The notes beneath the pieces were generated by a model. That model ran no database searches. It saw nothing but the letters and a program-made list of their open reading frames with translations, and was not told the origin of the DNA. A stretch of DNA of 64,000 bases from contig NZ_PGGW01000019.1 of assembly GCF_002794255.1 (NCBI RefSeq), positions 64,501 through 128,500 of the forward strand. The letters run 5' to 3'. The position numbers were made by a program, and so were the translations under genes. The stretch is from Streptomyces carminius. Its GTDB lineage: Bacteria; Actinomycetota; Actinomycetes; Streptomycetales; Streptomycetaceae. Shown here piece after piece: positions 40,484-48,807 of the stretch (position 1 is its first letter; each line of letters opens with the position of its first letter).

Positions 40484-41740
40484 TCACCCGAAGAAGTTCC
40501 TCACGTACTCCAGCCCTTCCACCAGGGCGTCGACCTCGGCGGGGGTGGAGTACAGATAGAACGACGCTCGGGTGGTCGCGGGAATTCCGTACCGCAGGCA
40601 GACGGGGCGCGCGCAGTGGTGGCCGACCCGGACCGCGATGCCCTGCTCGTCGAGTACCTGGCCCACGTCGTGGGGGTGGATGTCACCGAGTGTGAAGGAG
40701 ATCGCGGCGCCCCGGTCCTCGGCCGTGGCCGGGCCGATGATCCGCAGGTCGGGCACCTCGCGCAGCCGCGAGACCGCGTACTCGGTGATGGCGTGCTCGT
40801 GCGCGGCGATGCGGTCCATGCCGATGGACGACAGGTAGTCCACGGCCGCGCCCAGCCCGACGGCCTGGGCGATGGGCGGAGTGCCGGCCTCGAACTTGTG
40901 GGGCGCGGGAGCGTAGGTGGAGGAGCTCATCGAGACGGTCTCGATCATCTCGCCGCCGCCGAGGAACGGCGGCAGGTCCTCCAGCAGCTCCTGGCGTCCC
41001 CACAGCACGCCGATGCCGGTGGGGCCGCACATCTTGTGGCCGGTGAAGGCCACGAAGTCGGCCTGGAGCGCCTGGACGTCCAGCGCCATGTGCGGGGCGG
41101 CCTGGGAGGCGTCGATCACCACCAGGGCGCCGACCTCCTGGGCGCGGCGGACGATCGTCTCGACCGGGTTGACCGTGCCCAGGATGTTGGAGACCAGCAC
41201 GAACGAGACGACCTTGGTCCGCTCGGTGATGATCTGCTCGATGCCGGACAGGTCGAGACGGCCGTCGTCGGTCAGGCCGAACCACTTCAGCTTCGCGCCC
41301 GTGCGCTGCGCGAGCAGCTGCCACGGCACGATGTTGGAGTGGTGCTCCATCTCCGTGATGACGATCTCGGTCTGGTCGTCGACCCGGTACGGTTCGTCGG
41401 CCCAGCCGAGCATGTTCGCCACGAGGTTGAGCGACTCCGAGGCGTTCTTGGTGAAGATCACCTCGTCGCGGCTCGGTGCGTTGACGAAGGCGGCGACCTT
41501 GTCGCGCGCGCCCTCGTACAGCGCCGTGGCCTCCTCGGCGAGCACGTGCACGCCGCGGTGGACGTTGGCGTTGTGCCGCACGTAGTAGTCGTTCAGCGCG
41601 TCGAGGACCTGGTTCGGCTTCTGGGAGGTCGCCGCGTTGTCCAGGTACACGACCTTCTTCCCGTCGTGGACCGTGCGGTCCAGCAGCGGGAAGTCCTTGC
41701 GGATCGCCTCGGTGTCGAGAAGGCCCGGCAGCTGTGTCAC
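40484..41740 (-). CDS. sufS: Cysteine desulfurase SufS
   Basis: SufS releases sulfur from cysteine for cluster assembly. The 418-aa class II desulfurase has 'VVYLDNAATSQKPNQVLDAL', 'ITEMEHHSNIVPWQ', 'VVIDASQAAPHMALDVQALQ', the Schiff-base lysine in 'FVAFTGHKMCGPTGIG', and the active-site Cys in 'RVGHHCARPVCLRYG'. I chose the GTG at 41740 because the product then begins at the normal family N-terminus; GGAGAC lies about 11 nt upstream. Confidence 0.94.
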   Translation of the reverse strand: MTQLPGLLDTEAIRKDFPLLDRTVHDGKKVVYLDNAATSQKPNQVLDALNDYYVRHNANVHRGVHVLAEEATALYEGARDKVAAFVNAPSRDEVIFTKNASESLNLVANMLGWADEPYRVDDQTEIVITEMEHHSNIVPWQLLAQRTGAKLKWFGLTDDGRLDLSGIEQIITERTKVVSFVLVSNILGTVNPVETIVRRAQEVGALVVIDASQAAPHMALDVQALQADFVAFTGHKMCGPTGIGVLWGRQELLEDLPPFLGGGEMIETVSMSSSTYAPAPHKFEAGTPPIAQAVGLGAAVDYLSSIGMDRIAAHEHAITEYAVSRLREVPDLRIIGPATAEDRGAAISFTLGDIHPHDVGQVLDEQGIAVRVGHHCARPVCLRYGIPATTRASFYLYSTPAEVDALVEGLEYVRNFFG

Positions 41741-41837
41741 GCTCGTGTGTCTCCGTTCGCGTCGTCGCCCGCCCGGCCCGGCCGGGGAACGTCGGTGGTC
41801 CGCGGGACCGCCGCGCAGGCGGCCCGGCGCGCGCCGC

Positions 41838-42602
41838 TCACGCGGCCTGGCCACCCTTCACATAGGCCTCGTAGCCCTCCTCCTCCAGCTTGTCCGCCAG
41901 CTCCGGGCCACCCGACTCGGCGATCCGGCCCGCGGCGAAGACATGGACGTGGTCGGGCTTGATGTAGCGCAGGATACGGGTGTAGTGGGTGATCAGCAGG
42001 GTGCCGACCTCGCCGGTCTCCCGGACGCGGTTGACGCCCTCGGAGACCACGCGCAGCGCGTCCACGTCCAGGCCGGAGTCGGTCTCGTCGAGGATGGCGA
42101 TCTTCGGCCGGAGCAGCTCCAGCTGGAGGATCTCGTGGCGCTTCTTCTCACCGCCGGAGAAGCCCTCGTTGACGTTCCGCTCGGCGAAGGCGGGGTCGAT
42201 GTTCAGGCGCTCCATGGCGCCCTTGACCTCCTTCACCCAGGTGCGCAGCTTGGGGGCCTCGCCGCGGATGGCGGTGGCGGCGGTGCGCAGGAAGTTGGAG
42301 ACGGACACGCCCGGGACCTCGACCGGGTACTGCATGGCGAGGAAGAGGCCGGCCCGGGCCCGCTCGTCCACGCTCATCTCCAGGACGTCCTCGCCGTCCA
42401 GGGTCACGGTGCCACCGGTGATCGTGTACTTGGGATGACCCGCCAGCGAGTAGGCGAGGGTGGACTTGCCGGAGCCGTTGGGGCCCATGATCGCGTGCGT
42501 CTCGCCCTGCTTCAGGGTCAGGTCGACGCCGCGCAGGATCTCCGTGGGGCCGTTCTCCGCTTCGACGGAGACGTGCAGGTCGTGGATCTCAAGGGTTGCC
42601 AT
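41838..42602 (-). CDS. sufC: Fe-S cluster assembly ATPase SufC
   Basis: SufC, 254 aa, is the ABC-type ATPase of the SufBCD scaffold. Walker A is 'MGPNGSGKSTLAYSL', the signature is 'EGFSGGEKKRHEILQLE' (the SufC form), and Walker B is 'IAILDETDSGLDVDALRV'. 'LLITHYTRILRYIKPDHVHV' is the family H-loop region. It lies 6 nt after the ferredoxin-like gene and 97 nt before sufS. Confidence 0.95.
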   Translation of the reverse strand: MATLEIHDLHVSVEAENGPTEILRGVDLTLKQGETHAIMGPNGSGKSTLAYSLAGHPKYTITGGTVTLDGEDVLEMSVDERARAGLFLAMQYPVEVPGVSVSNFLRTAATAIRGEAPKLRTWVKEVKGAMERLNIDPAFAERNVNEGFSGGEKKRHEILQLELLRPKIAILDETDSGLDVDALRVVSEGVNRVRETGEVGTLLITHYTRILRYIKPDHVHVFAAGRIAESGGPELADKLEEEGYEAYVKGGQAA

Positions 42603-42608
42603 GGGGCT

Positions 42609-42950
42609 TCAGGACTCCTGGGTGACGGAGACGAGCACGGCCGCGTCGGGGCCGTCTCCTTCGATCTTGACGGGGTATACGGGGACGGGACGCGTGGCGG
42701 GCGGGCCGTCGGGCTTGCCGGTGCGCAGGTCGAAGCTGGAGCCGTGCAGCCAGCACTCGATGTGGCAGTCCACCACCTCGCCCTCGGACAGGGAGACGTT
42801 CGCGTGCGAGCAGATGTCGTTGACCGCGAAGACCTCTCCCTCGGTGCGGATGACCGAGACCGGCGTGCCGTCGATCTCCACCCGCCTGGGGGTGTCCTCC
42901 TCCAGCTCACCGAGCTTGGCGACGTGGACGAAGCCCTCCGCGGTGCTCAT
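42609..42950 (-). CDS. Rieske-type ferredoxin subunit in the suf operon
   Basis: A [2Fe-2S] Rieske protein of 113 aa. Ligands are Cys and His in 'VNDICSHANVSLSEGEV' and in 'CHIECWLHGSSFDLRTG'. Such a gene lies between sufD and sufC in many Actinobacteria. It may supply electrons for cluster assembly or protect the machinery. Its start overlaps the sufD stop by 4 nt. Confidence 0.92.
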   Translation of the reverse strand: MSTAEGFVHVAKLGELEEDTPRRVEIDGTPVSVIRTEGEVFAVNDICSHANVSLSEGEVVDCHIECWLHGSSFDLRTGKPDGPPATRPVPVYPVKIEGDGPDAAVLVSVTQES

Positions 42951-44128
42951 ACGACCGACTCCTCGAGCTCCTCGTCGATCCTGGCGAGGAGGCGCTCCTG
43001 GAGGTCCGGCAGGCCGATCTGCTGGACCAGCTCGGCGAAGAAGCCCCGCACCACCAGCCGGCGGGCCTCCTGCTCCGGGATGCCGCGCGCCATCAGGTAG
43101 AACAGCTGCTCGTCCTCGAAGCGGCCGGTGGCCGAGGCGTGGCCGGCGCCGACGATCTCACCGGTCTCGATCTCCAGGTTGGGGACCGAGTCCACCCGCG
43201 CGCCGTCGGTGAGGACGAGGTTGCGGTTGAGCTCGTAGGTGTCGGTACCGGTGGCCGAGGCCCGGATCACCACGTCGCCGATCCACACCGCGTGCGCGTC
43301 CGCGCCCTGCAGGGCGCCCTTGTAGACGACGTTGCTCCGGCAGTTCGGCGTCTCGTGGTCGACGAGGAGCCGGTGCTCCTGGTGCTGGCCGTTGTCGGTG
43401 AAGTACAGGCCGTACAGCTCGGCCTCGCCGCCCGGGCCCGCGTAGTTCACCCGCGGGTGGAGCCGTACGAGGTCACCGCCGAAGGTGACGACCACCGACT
43501 TGAAGGTGGCGTCCCGGCCGACCAGCGCGTTGTGCTGGGAGCAGTGCACGGCCGTGTCGTCCCAGTCCTGGACGGAGACGACCGTCAGCTTCGCGCCGTC
43601 GCCCAGGACGTACTCGACGTTGGCGGCGCGCACGCCGTCACCGGTGTGGTCGATGACGACGACTGCCTCGGCGAAGGGCTTCAGCTCGAAGACGGTGTGT
43701 CCGAAGGAGACCCCGCCCTGGCCCTGGATGCCGACCCGGATCGGCTCGGCGAGCACGGTCTCCTTGGGGACGGTGACGACCGTCGCCTTCTCGAAGGCGC
43801 TGTACGCCTGCGCCGCGACCCGGTCGACCGGCCGGCCCGCCCGGCCCAGCCGGGCGTCGCCCCGGCCGACGGTCTCCACGGTGACGCCCTCGGGCGCCGA
43901 GACCTCGGCCTTGACACCGCCGTCCGCCGTGGCGGTGCCGTCGTGCAGGCCCTTCAGCCGCTCCAGGGGAGTGAACCGCCACTCCTCCTCGCGGCCGTGC
44001 GGGACCGGGAAGTCGGCCACCTCGAAGGACGGCGGCGCGCTCATCCGCGTCGCGACGGTGGACTCGGCGGCCACCGCGATCGATCCGGCGGTGGTGGATC
44101 CCACCGGGATGTTCTGAGCCTCAGCCAT
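42947..44128 (-). CDS. sufD: Fe-S cluster assembly protein SufD
   Basis: SufD, 393 aa, pairs with SufB in the SufBC2D scaffold. The beta-helix core has 'RDATFKSVVVTFGGDLVRLH' and 'ELYGLYFTDNGQHQEHRLLV'. The C-terminal region 'SATGRFEDEQLFYLMARGIP' is the shared SufB/SufD signature with a conserved Glu/Asp pair; 'DHETPNCRSNVVYKGALQG' has the family Cys. It follows sufB after 180 nt that hold a hairpin. Confidence 0.94.
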   Translation of the reverse strand: MAEAQNIPVGSTTAGSIAVAAESTVATRMSAPPSFEVADFPVPHGREEEWRFTPLERLKGLHDGTATADGGVKAEVSAPEGVTVETVGRGDARLGRAGRPVDRVAAQAYSAFEKATVVTVPKETVLAEPIRVGIQGQGGVSFGHTVFELKPFAEAVVVIDHTGDGVRAANVEYVLGDGAKLTVVSVQDWDDTAVHCSQHNALVGRDATFKSVVVTFGGDLVRLHPRVNYAGPGGEAELYGLYFTDNGQHQEHRLLVDHETPNCRSNVVYKGALQGADAHAVWIGDVVIRASATGTDTYELNRNLVLTDGARVDSVPNLEIETGEIVGAGHASATGRFEDEQLFYLMARGIPEQEARRLVVRGFFAELVQQIGLPDLQERLLARIDEELEESVV

Positions 44129-44216
44129 GGCTGTCGTGTTGCTCCTAATTTTCGTGTTCGCTTGCCGCGGGGACTCCGGTCCGCCGGCTCGCTCACGGTC
44201 ACACGGGGTGGGCCTG

Positions 44217-44248
44217 GGGTTTCCCGGCCTGTCCCGGCCGGGAAACCC
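44217..44248 (-). terminator. Hairpin in the sufB-sufD gap
   Basis: A 13-bp perfect stem (44217-44229 with 44236-44248) and a 6-nt loop lie inside an otherwise continuous operon. It could attenuate transcription or end decay of a sufB mRNA. Confidence 0.55.
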
Positions 44249-44308
44249 GCCGAACGGGGTGCCGGCCGGCCGTCGGGACTGACCGGCCGGCCGGGGCTGA
44301 CCGTCGGG

Positions 44309-45730
44309 TCAGCCGACCGCGCCCTCCATCTGCAGCTCGATCAGCCGGTTCAGCTCCAGCGCGTACTCCATGGGGAGCTCCTTGGCGATCGGCTCGACGA
44401 AGCCGCGCACGATCATCGCCATCGCCTCGTCCTCGGACAGCCCGCGCTGCATCAGGTAGAACAGCTGGTCGTCGCTCACCTTGGAGACCGTCGCCTCGTG
44501 GCCCATCGTCACGTCGTCCTCGCGGACGTCGACGTAGGGGTAGGTGTCGGAGCGCGAGACGGTGTCCACCAGCAGCGCGTCGCACAGCACGTTGGACTTG
44601 GAGCCCGCGGCGCCCTCGCCGATCTCGATCAGACCGCGGTACGAGGTGCGGCCGCCGCCCCGCGCCACCGACTTGGAGACGATGTTGGAGGAGGTGTTGG
44701 GCGCCATGTGCACCATCTTGGCGCCGGCGTCCTGGTGCTGGCCCTCGCCCGCGAAGGCGATCGAGAGGGTCTCGCCCCTGGCGTGCTCGCCCATCAGGTA
44801 GACGGCCGGGTACTTCATGGTCACCTTGGAGCCGATGTTGCCGTCGACCCACTCCATCGTCGCGCCCTCGTAGGCCACGGCGCGCTTGGTGACCAGGTTG
44901 TACACGTTGTTCGACCAGTTCTGGATGGTCGTGTAGCGGCAGCGGGCGCCCTTCTTGACGATGATCTCCACGACCGCGGAGTGCAGCGAGTCCGACTGGT
45001 AGATCGGCGCGGTGCAGCCCTCGACGTAGTGGACGTAGGCGTCCTCGTCGACGATGATCAGCGTCCGCTCGAACTGACCCATGTTCTCGGTGTTGATCCG
45101 GAAGTAGGCCTGGAGCGGGATGTCCACGTGGACGCCCTTGGGCACGTAGATGAACGACCCGCCGGACCACACCGCCGTGTTCAGCGCGGCGAACTTGTTG
45201 TCGCCGGCCGGGATGACGGTGCCGAAGTACTCCTGGAACAGTTCCGGGTGCTCCTTGAGCGCGGTGTCGGTGTCCAGGAAGAGGACGCCCTGGCTCTCCA
45301 GGTCCTCACGGATCTGGTGGTAGACCACCTCGGACTCGTACTGGGCCGCGACACCGGCGACCAGCCGCTGCTTCTCCGCCTCGGGGATGCCCAGCCTGTC
45401 GTAGGTGTTCTTGATGTCCTCCGGCAGGTCCTCCCAGGACTGGGCCTGCTTCTCGGTGGACCGCACGAAGTACTTGATGTTGTCGAAGTCGATGCCGCTC
45501 AGGTCCGAGCCCCAGTTCGGCATGGGCTTCTTCTGGAAGAGCCGCAGGCCCTTGAGGCGGAGCTTCAGCATCCACTCCGGCTCGGACTTCTTCGCCGAGA
45601 TGTCGCGGACGACCTCCTCGGAGAGGCCGCGCTTGGCCGAGGCGCCGGCGGCGTCCGGGTCGGCCCAGCCGTACTCGTACTTGCCCAGTCCCTCCAGCTC
45701 AGGGTGGGCAGTCTCCGTGGGGAGAGTCAT
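44309..45730 (-). CDS. sufB: Fe-S cluster assembly protein SufB
   Basis: SufB, 473 aa, is the scaffold on which the cluster is built. '[20 protein letters not shown]', '[20 protein letters not shown]', '[20 protein letters not shown]' and '[20 protein letters not shown]' are family signatures. The cluster-binding Cys is in '[13 protein letters not shown]'. No intein is present, unlike some mycobacterial SufB proteins. The ATG overlaps the regulator stop by 4 nt and has GGGAGGAACC upstream. Confidence 0.95.
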   Translation of the reverse strand: MTLPTETAHPELEGLGKYEYGWADPDAAGASAKRGLSEEVVRDISAKKSEPEWMLKLRLKGLRLFQKKPMPNWGSDLSGIDFDNIKYFVRSTEKQAQSWEDLPEDIKNTYDRLGIPEAEKQRLVAGVAAQYESEVVYHQIREDLESQGVLFLDTDTALKEHPELFQEYFGTVIPAGDNKFAALNTAVWSGGSFIYVPKGVHVDIPLQAYFRINTENMGQFERTLIIVDEDAYVHYVEGCTAPIYQSDSLHSAVVEIIVKKGARCRYTTIQNWSNNVYNLVTKRAVAYEGATMEWVDGNIGSKVTMKYPAVYLMGEHARGETLSIAFAGEGQHQDAGAKMVHMAPNTSSNIVSKSVARGGGRTSYRGLIEIGEGAAGSKSNVLCDALLVDTVSRSDTYPYVDVREDDVTMGHEATVSKVSDDQLFYLMQRGLSEDEAMAMIVRGFVEPIAKELPMEYALELNRLIELQMEGAVG

Positions 45731-46518
45731 GCGGGGTTCCTCCCGGCTGTGCTTGCAGATGCTGTGGTGGTCTTGGGGGATGTCCCGGTTTCCGCTCCGG
45801 GGGCCGTCCCGGGGATGAACGTCGTGCACACCCCGTCGCCGTGGGCGATGGTGGCCAGACGCTGCACATGGGTGCCGAGCAGGCGGGAGAAGACCTCGGT
45901 CTCCGCCTCGCACAGCTGCGGGAACTGCTCGGCCGCGTGGGCCACCGGGCAGTGGTGCTGGCAGAGCTGCTCCCCTGCGGGAGCTTTGCCGGCGGGGGCG
46001 GGCGCACTGCGCGCGGTGGCAGCGTACCCGTCCCTGGACAGGGCCCGGGCCAGTACCCCGGCCCGGTCCTCGGGGGCCGCTTTCTCCAGCTCCGCGCGGT
46101 AGCGCTCGGTCTGGGCGGTGATCCGCGCGCGGGCGAAGGCCGCCACCGCGGCCCGGCCCCGCTCGCCGTCGCCGGCCGCCCGCGCTATCCAGCGCAGGGC
46201 GTCGACCGCGAGCTGGTCGTACGCCTGGTCGAAGAGGTTGCGGCCATGGTCGGTGAGCGCGAAGGCCCGGGCGGGACGGCCCCTGCCGCGCGAGCCGTAG
46301 ACCCGCTTCTCGCGGGGCTCCACGACGCCCTCGGCGACGAGGGCGTCCAGGTGGCGGCGGACCGCCGCCTGGGTCAGCTCCAGGCGTTCGGCCAGTTCGG
46401 CCGCGGTGGACGGGCCGTGGTCGAGGACGGAGCGCGCGACCCTGTTGCGGGTGCCGTGCTGCTCCTCCGGCACGGAGGGGCCGGAGGCGCGGGTGTCGCC
46501 GGTGCGGTGGACCGCCAT
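45727..46518 (-). CDS. SufR-like iron-sulfur transcriptional regulator
   Basis: A regulator of 263 aa with a winged helix-turn-helix at about 25-90 ('[20 protein letters not shown]', '[20 protein letters not shown]') and a Cys cluster near 200: CxxxC in '[18 protein letters not shown]' and a third Cys in '[10 protein letters not shown]'. This is the SufR cluster-binding pattern. It is the first gene of the operon, so repression by the holo form would be autogenous. The last 25 residues are Thr/Ser-rich. An inverted repeat covers the promoter -10. Confidence 0.88.
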   Translation of the reverse strand: MAVHRTGDTRASGPSVPEEQHGTRNRVARSVLDHGPSTAAELAERLELTQAAVRRHLDALVAEGVVEPREKRVYGSRGRGRPARAFALTDHGRNLFDQAYDQLAVDALRWIARAAGDGERGRAAVAAFARARITAQTERYRAELEKAAPEDRAGVLARALSRDGYAATARSAPAPAGKAPAGEQLCQHHCPVAHAAEQFPQLCEAETEVFSRLLGTHVQRLATIAHGDGVCTTFIPGTAPGAETGTSPKTTTASASTAGRNPA

Positions 46519-46590
46519 GCCTGTTCGCGCCTCCTCACTCCTGCCGGTCCGCCGGGGGCACGGGCTGCCGCCCCGGCGGATGCGCTTTTT

Positions 46591-46608
46591 CACAACGCCA
46601 TTGTTGCG
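46591..46608. promoter_or_regulatory. Candidate SufR operator
   Basis: CAAC (46593-46596) and GTTG (46603-46606) form an inverted repeat with a 6-nt spacer and one more pair outside a mismatch (46591 with 46608). It covers the suf -10 element. Confidence 0.45.
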
Positions 46609-46629
46609 TAATTCGGAGGAGCCGGGCAA
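46600..46629 (-). promoter_or_regulatory. Promoter of the suf operon
   Basis: On the minus strand TTGCCC (46629-46624), an 18-nt spacer and AACAAT (46605-46600) form a plausible housekeeping promoter about 80 nt before the regulator's start codon. Confidence 0.5.
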
Positions 46630-46664
46630 CCCGCGCCCGGACCGGCCGGAATGGCATGCGTCAC

Positions 46665-46680
46665 GTAAGGCATGCCTTAC
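46665..46680. promoter_or_regulatory. 16-bp perfect palindrome between suf and an ABC operon
   Basis: GTAAGGCATGCCTTAC reads the same on both strands. It lies about 35 nt upstream of the suf -35 and about 80 nt upstream of the divergent promoter. It resembles but does not match the iron box of DmdR/IdeR. Confidence 0.6.
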
Positions 46681-46758
46681 CCGGCAGGGGGACTCGCCGG
46701 CGGTCCCGGCGGCCCGCCGCGATCCGCCCCGGTGACCGTGCGGGCCCGCCGGGCTCCC

Positions 46759-46764
46759 TAGACT
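46759..46764 (+). promoter_or_regulatory. -10 of the ABC exporter, leaderless
   Basis: TAGACT lies 7 nt before the ATG at 46772, as in leaderless actinobacterial genes. No good -35 was found. Confidence 0.45.
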
Positions 46765-46771
46765 CGCCCGT

Positions 46772-47698
46772 ATGCGAGACACGGCGGCCGTCGAGGTCGC
46801 AGGGCTGGTGAAGCGGTACGGGAACCGGGCCGCGGTGGACGGGCTGGACCTCACCGTCGGACGCGGCACCGTGACCGCGGTGCTCGGCCCCAACGGAGCC
46901 GGCAAGACCACCACGATCGAGACCTGTGAGGGCTACCGGCGCCCGGACGCGGGCACCGTCCGCGTACTGGGCCTGGACCCGGTCGCCGACGCCGCCGCGC
47001 TGCGGCCCCGGATCGGCGTGATGCTCCAGAGCGGCGGGGTCTACCCCACCGTCCGCGCCGCGGAGATGCTGCGTCACATGGCCGCGCTGCACGCCCGTCC
47101 GCTGGACGTCGGCGCACTGCTGGAACGGCTGGGCCTGGACGGCTGCGGACGCACCCCGTACCGGCGGCTGTCGGGCGGCCAGCAGCAGCGGCTGGCGCTG
47201 GCCATGGCCGTCGTCGGCCGCCCCGAACTGGTCTTCCTGGACGAACCGACCGCCGGGCTGGACCCGCAGGCCCGCCGGGCCGCCTGGGAGCTGGTGCGCG
47301 AACTGCGCGCCGACGGGGTGACGGTGGTGCTGAGCACCCACTTCATGGACGAGGCCGAGACGCTGGCCGACGAGGTGGCGATCATCGACGGCGGCCGGGT
47401 GATCGCCCGGGGCACCCCCGAGCGGCTGTGCCGCGGCGGCGCCGAGAACACCCTGCGCTTCACCGGCCGTCCCGGGCTCGACCTGGGCTCACTTCTCAAG
47501 GCGCTGCCCGCCGGCACCGCGGCCGCCGAACCGGCCCCGGGCGTGTACCGGCTGACCGGCACCGTGGACCCCCAGCTGCTGGCCACGGTGACCTCCTGGT
47601 GCGCGCAGAACGGGGTGCTGCCGGACGGCATCGCGGTGGAGCGGCGCACCCTGGAGGACGTCTTCCTGGAGCTGACGGGGAGGGGACTGCGGTCATGA
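46772..47698 (+). CDS. ABC transporter ATP-binding protein
   Basis: An ATPase of 308 aa of the ABC-2/DrrA type. Walker A 'LGPNGAGKTTTIETCEGY', signature 'RRLSGGQQQRLALAMAVV', Walker B 'LVFLDEPTAGLDPQARRA' and the H-loop 'LSTHFMDEAETLAD' are intact. A C-terminal domain of about 90 residues is typical of drug or lipid exporters. It pairs with the ABC-2 permease at 47.8 kb. It lies between suf and heme A genes, and such a pair is conserved here in streptomycetes. Substrate is unknown. Confidence 0.92.
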   Translation: MRDTAAVEVAGLVKRYGNRAAVDGLDLTVGRGTVTAVLGPNGAGKTTTIETCEGYRRPDAGTVRVLGLDPVADAAALRPRIGVMLQSGGVYPTVRAAEMLRHMAALHARPLDVGALLERLGLDGCGRTPYRRLSGGQQQRLALAMAVVGRPELVFLDEPTAGLDPQARRAAWELVRELRADGVTVVLSTHFMDEAETLADEVAIIDGGRVIARGTPERLCRGGAENTLRFTGRPGLDLGSLLKALPAGTAAAEPAPGVYRLTGTVDPQLLATVTSWCAQNGVLPDGIAVERRTLEDVFLELTGRGLRS

Positions 47699-47814
47699 CA
47701 CGGCACGCACGCCCCGGCCGGGGGCACGGGGTACGCCCCCGGCGGGACGAGGGGGCGGGCCGCCCCGCGGGAGAACACGGCCCGGAACCGACGGACAGGG
47801 AGCCGCGCCCATGA
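47695..47814 (+). CDS. Possible 39-aa coupled peptide
   Basis: An open frame that starts in an ATGA overlap with the ATPase stop and ends in an ATGA overlap with the permease start. The peptide is Arg/Pro/Gly-rich ('MTRHARPGRGHGVRPRR') with no recognised domain. It may be real, or it may only keep ribosomes moving to the permease. Chance is also possible in GC-rich DNA. Confidence 0.25.
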   Translation: MTRHARPGRGHGVRPRRDEGAGRPAGEHGPEPTDREPRP

Positions 47815-48614
47815 GCACTCGGACCACAGGGGCGGGTACGTACACCCCCCGGCCGGGCGCCGCGCCGCTGCCCCGGATGATCGCCGCGCAGGCCGTGCTG
47901 GAGACCCGGCTGCTGCTGCGCCACGGTGAGCAGCTGCTGCTGACGATCGTCATTCCGACACTGCTGCTGGTGCTGTTCAGCGCCGTGGACATCGTCGATC
48001 TGGCGGACACGGCGGACGGCGGGGACGGCGGCGGGCGGGTGGACTTCCTGGCCCCGGGGGTGCTGGCGCTGGCGGTGCTCTCCACCGCCTTCACCGGCCA
48101 GGCCATCTCCACCGGCTTCGAGCGGCGCTACGGGGTGCTCAAGCGGCTGGCCGCCTCACCGCTGCCCCGGTGGGGGCTGATGACCGCCAAGACCTGTGCG
48201 GTGCTGGTCGTCGAGGTGCTCCAGGCGGCGTTGCTCACCTCGGTCGCCCTGGCGCTGGGCTGGTCGCCGCGGGGCGGTCCGCTCGCCGTGGCGCTGCTGC
48301 TGGTCGCCGGTACGGCCGCCTTCTCCGGTCTCGGGCTGCTGATGGCCGGGACGCTCCGGGCGGAGGCGACGCTGGCGGCGGCCAACCTCGTCTTCGTCCT
48401 GCTGCTGATCGGCGGCGGGGTGGTCGTACCGCTGGACCGGTTCCCCGCGCCGGTGCGCGGAGTGCTGGAGTGGCTGCCGATCTCCGCGCTCTCCGAGGGC
48501 CTGCGGGAGGTGCTGCGGGACGGCGCCGGGCCGCCGTGGGCGCAGCTGGCGGTGCTGGGCTGCTGGGCGGTGCTGGGGCTGGCGGCCGCGGCGCGCTTCT
48601 TCCGCTGGGAGTAG
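47811..48614 (+). CDS. ABC-2 type transporter permease
   Basis: A membrane protein of 267 aa with about six helices: 'LLLTIVIPTLLLVLFSAV', 'FLAPGVLALAVLSTAFTG', 'LVFVLLLIGGGVVVPL' and others. 'GFERRYGVLKRLAASPLPRW' is the ABC-2 family signature. The last residues 'AARFFRWE' form a common terminus in such permeases. It works with the ATPase at 46.8 kb to export an unknown compound. The ATG has an AGGGAG site at about 8 nt. Confidence 0.9.
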   Translation: MSTRTTGAGTYTPRPGAAPLPRMIAAQAVLETRLLLRHGEQLLLTIVIPTLLLVLFSAVDIVDLADTADGGDGGGRVDFLAPGVLALAVLSTAFTGQAISTGFERRYGVLKRLAASPLPRWGLMTAKTCAVLVVEVLQAALLTSVALALGWSPRGGPLAVALLLVAGTAAFSGLGLLMAGTLRAEATLAAANLVFVLLLIGGGVVVPLDRFPAPVRGVLEWLPISALSEGLREVLRDGAGPPWAQLAVLGCWAVLGLAAAARFFRWE

Positions 48615-48795
48615 GGCCGCGCCGGCCGGGGGCCATCCCGCTCGCCGCCCCCGCGCTCCCCCGGCCTCCGGCCCCGTGTGCCCGGGCAGGACCCGGCGGC
48701 GGGACGCCTCGCCGCCGGGCGGACCCCGGCCGGCGGCGGCACCGGCGCGCGGAGTGCTCCGTGCCCCCTCGTGAAAGTCCGCACAAGCGCGCGCC

Positions 48796-48801
48796 TACCA
48801 T
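48796..48801 (+). promoter_or_regulatory. -10 of ctaA, leaderless
   Basis: TACCAT is followed by 6 nt and the GTG start at 48808. Transcription is therefore expected to start on the first base of the gene. Confidence 0.5.
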
Positions 48802-48807
48802 GGCTCC

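Noticed and set aside
43139..46102. Long open frame of nearly 1000 codons opposite sufD and sufB
   Set aside because: Composition is Val/Leu/Gly/Asp shadow sequence; both opposite genes have intact catalytic motifs.
46665..46680. Canonical iron box
   Set aside because: The palindrome lacks the 19-bp TTAGGTTAGGCTAACCTAA-type pattern; only the AGG/CCT halves are similar.
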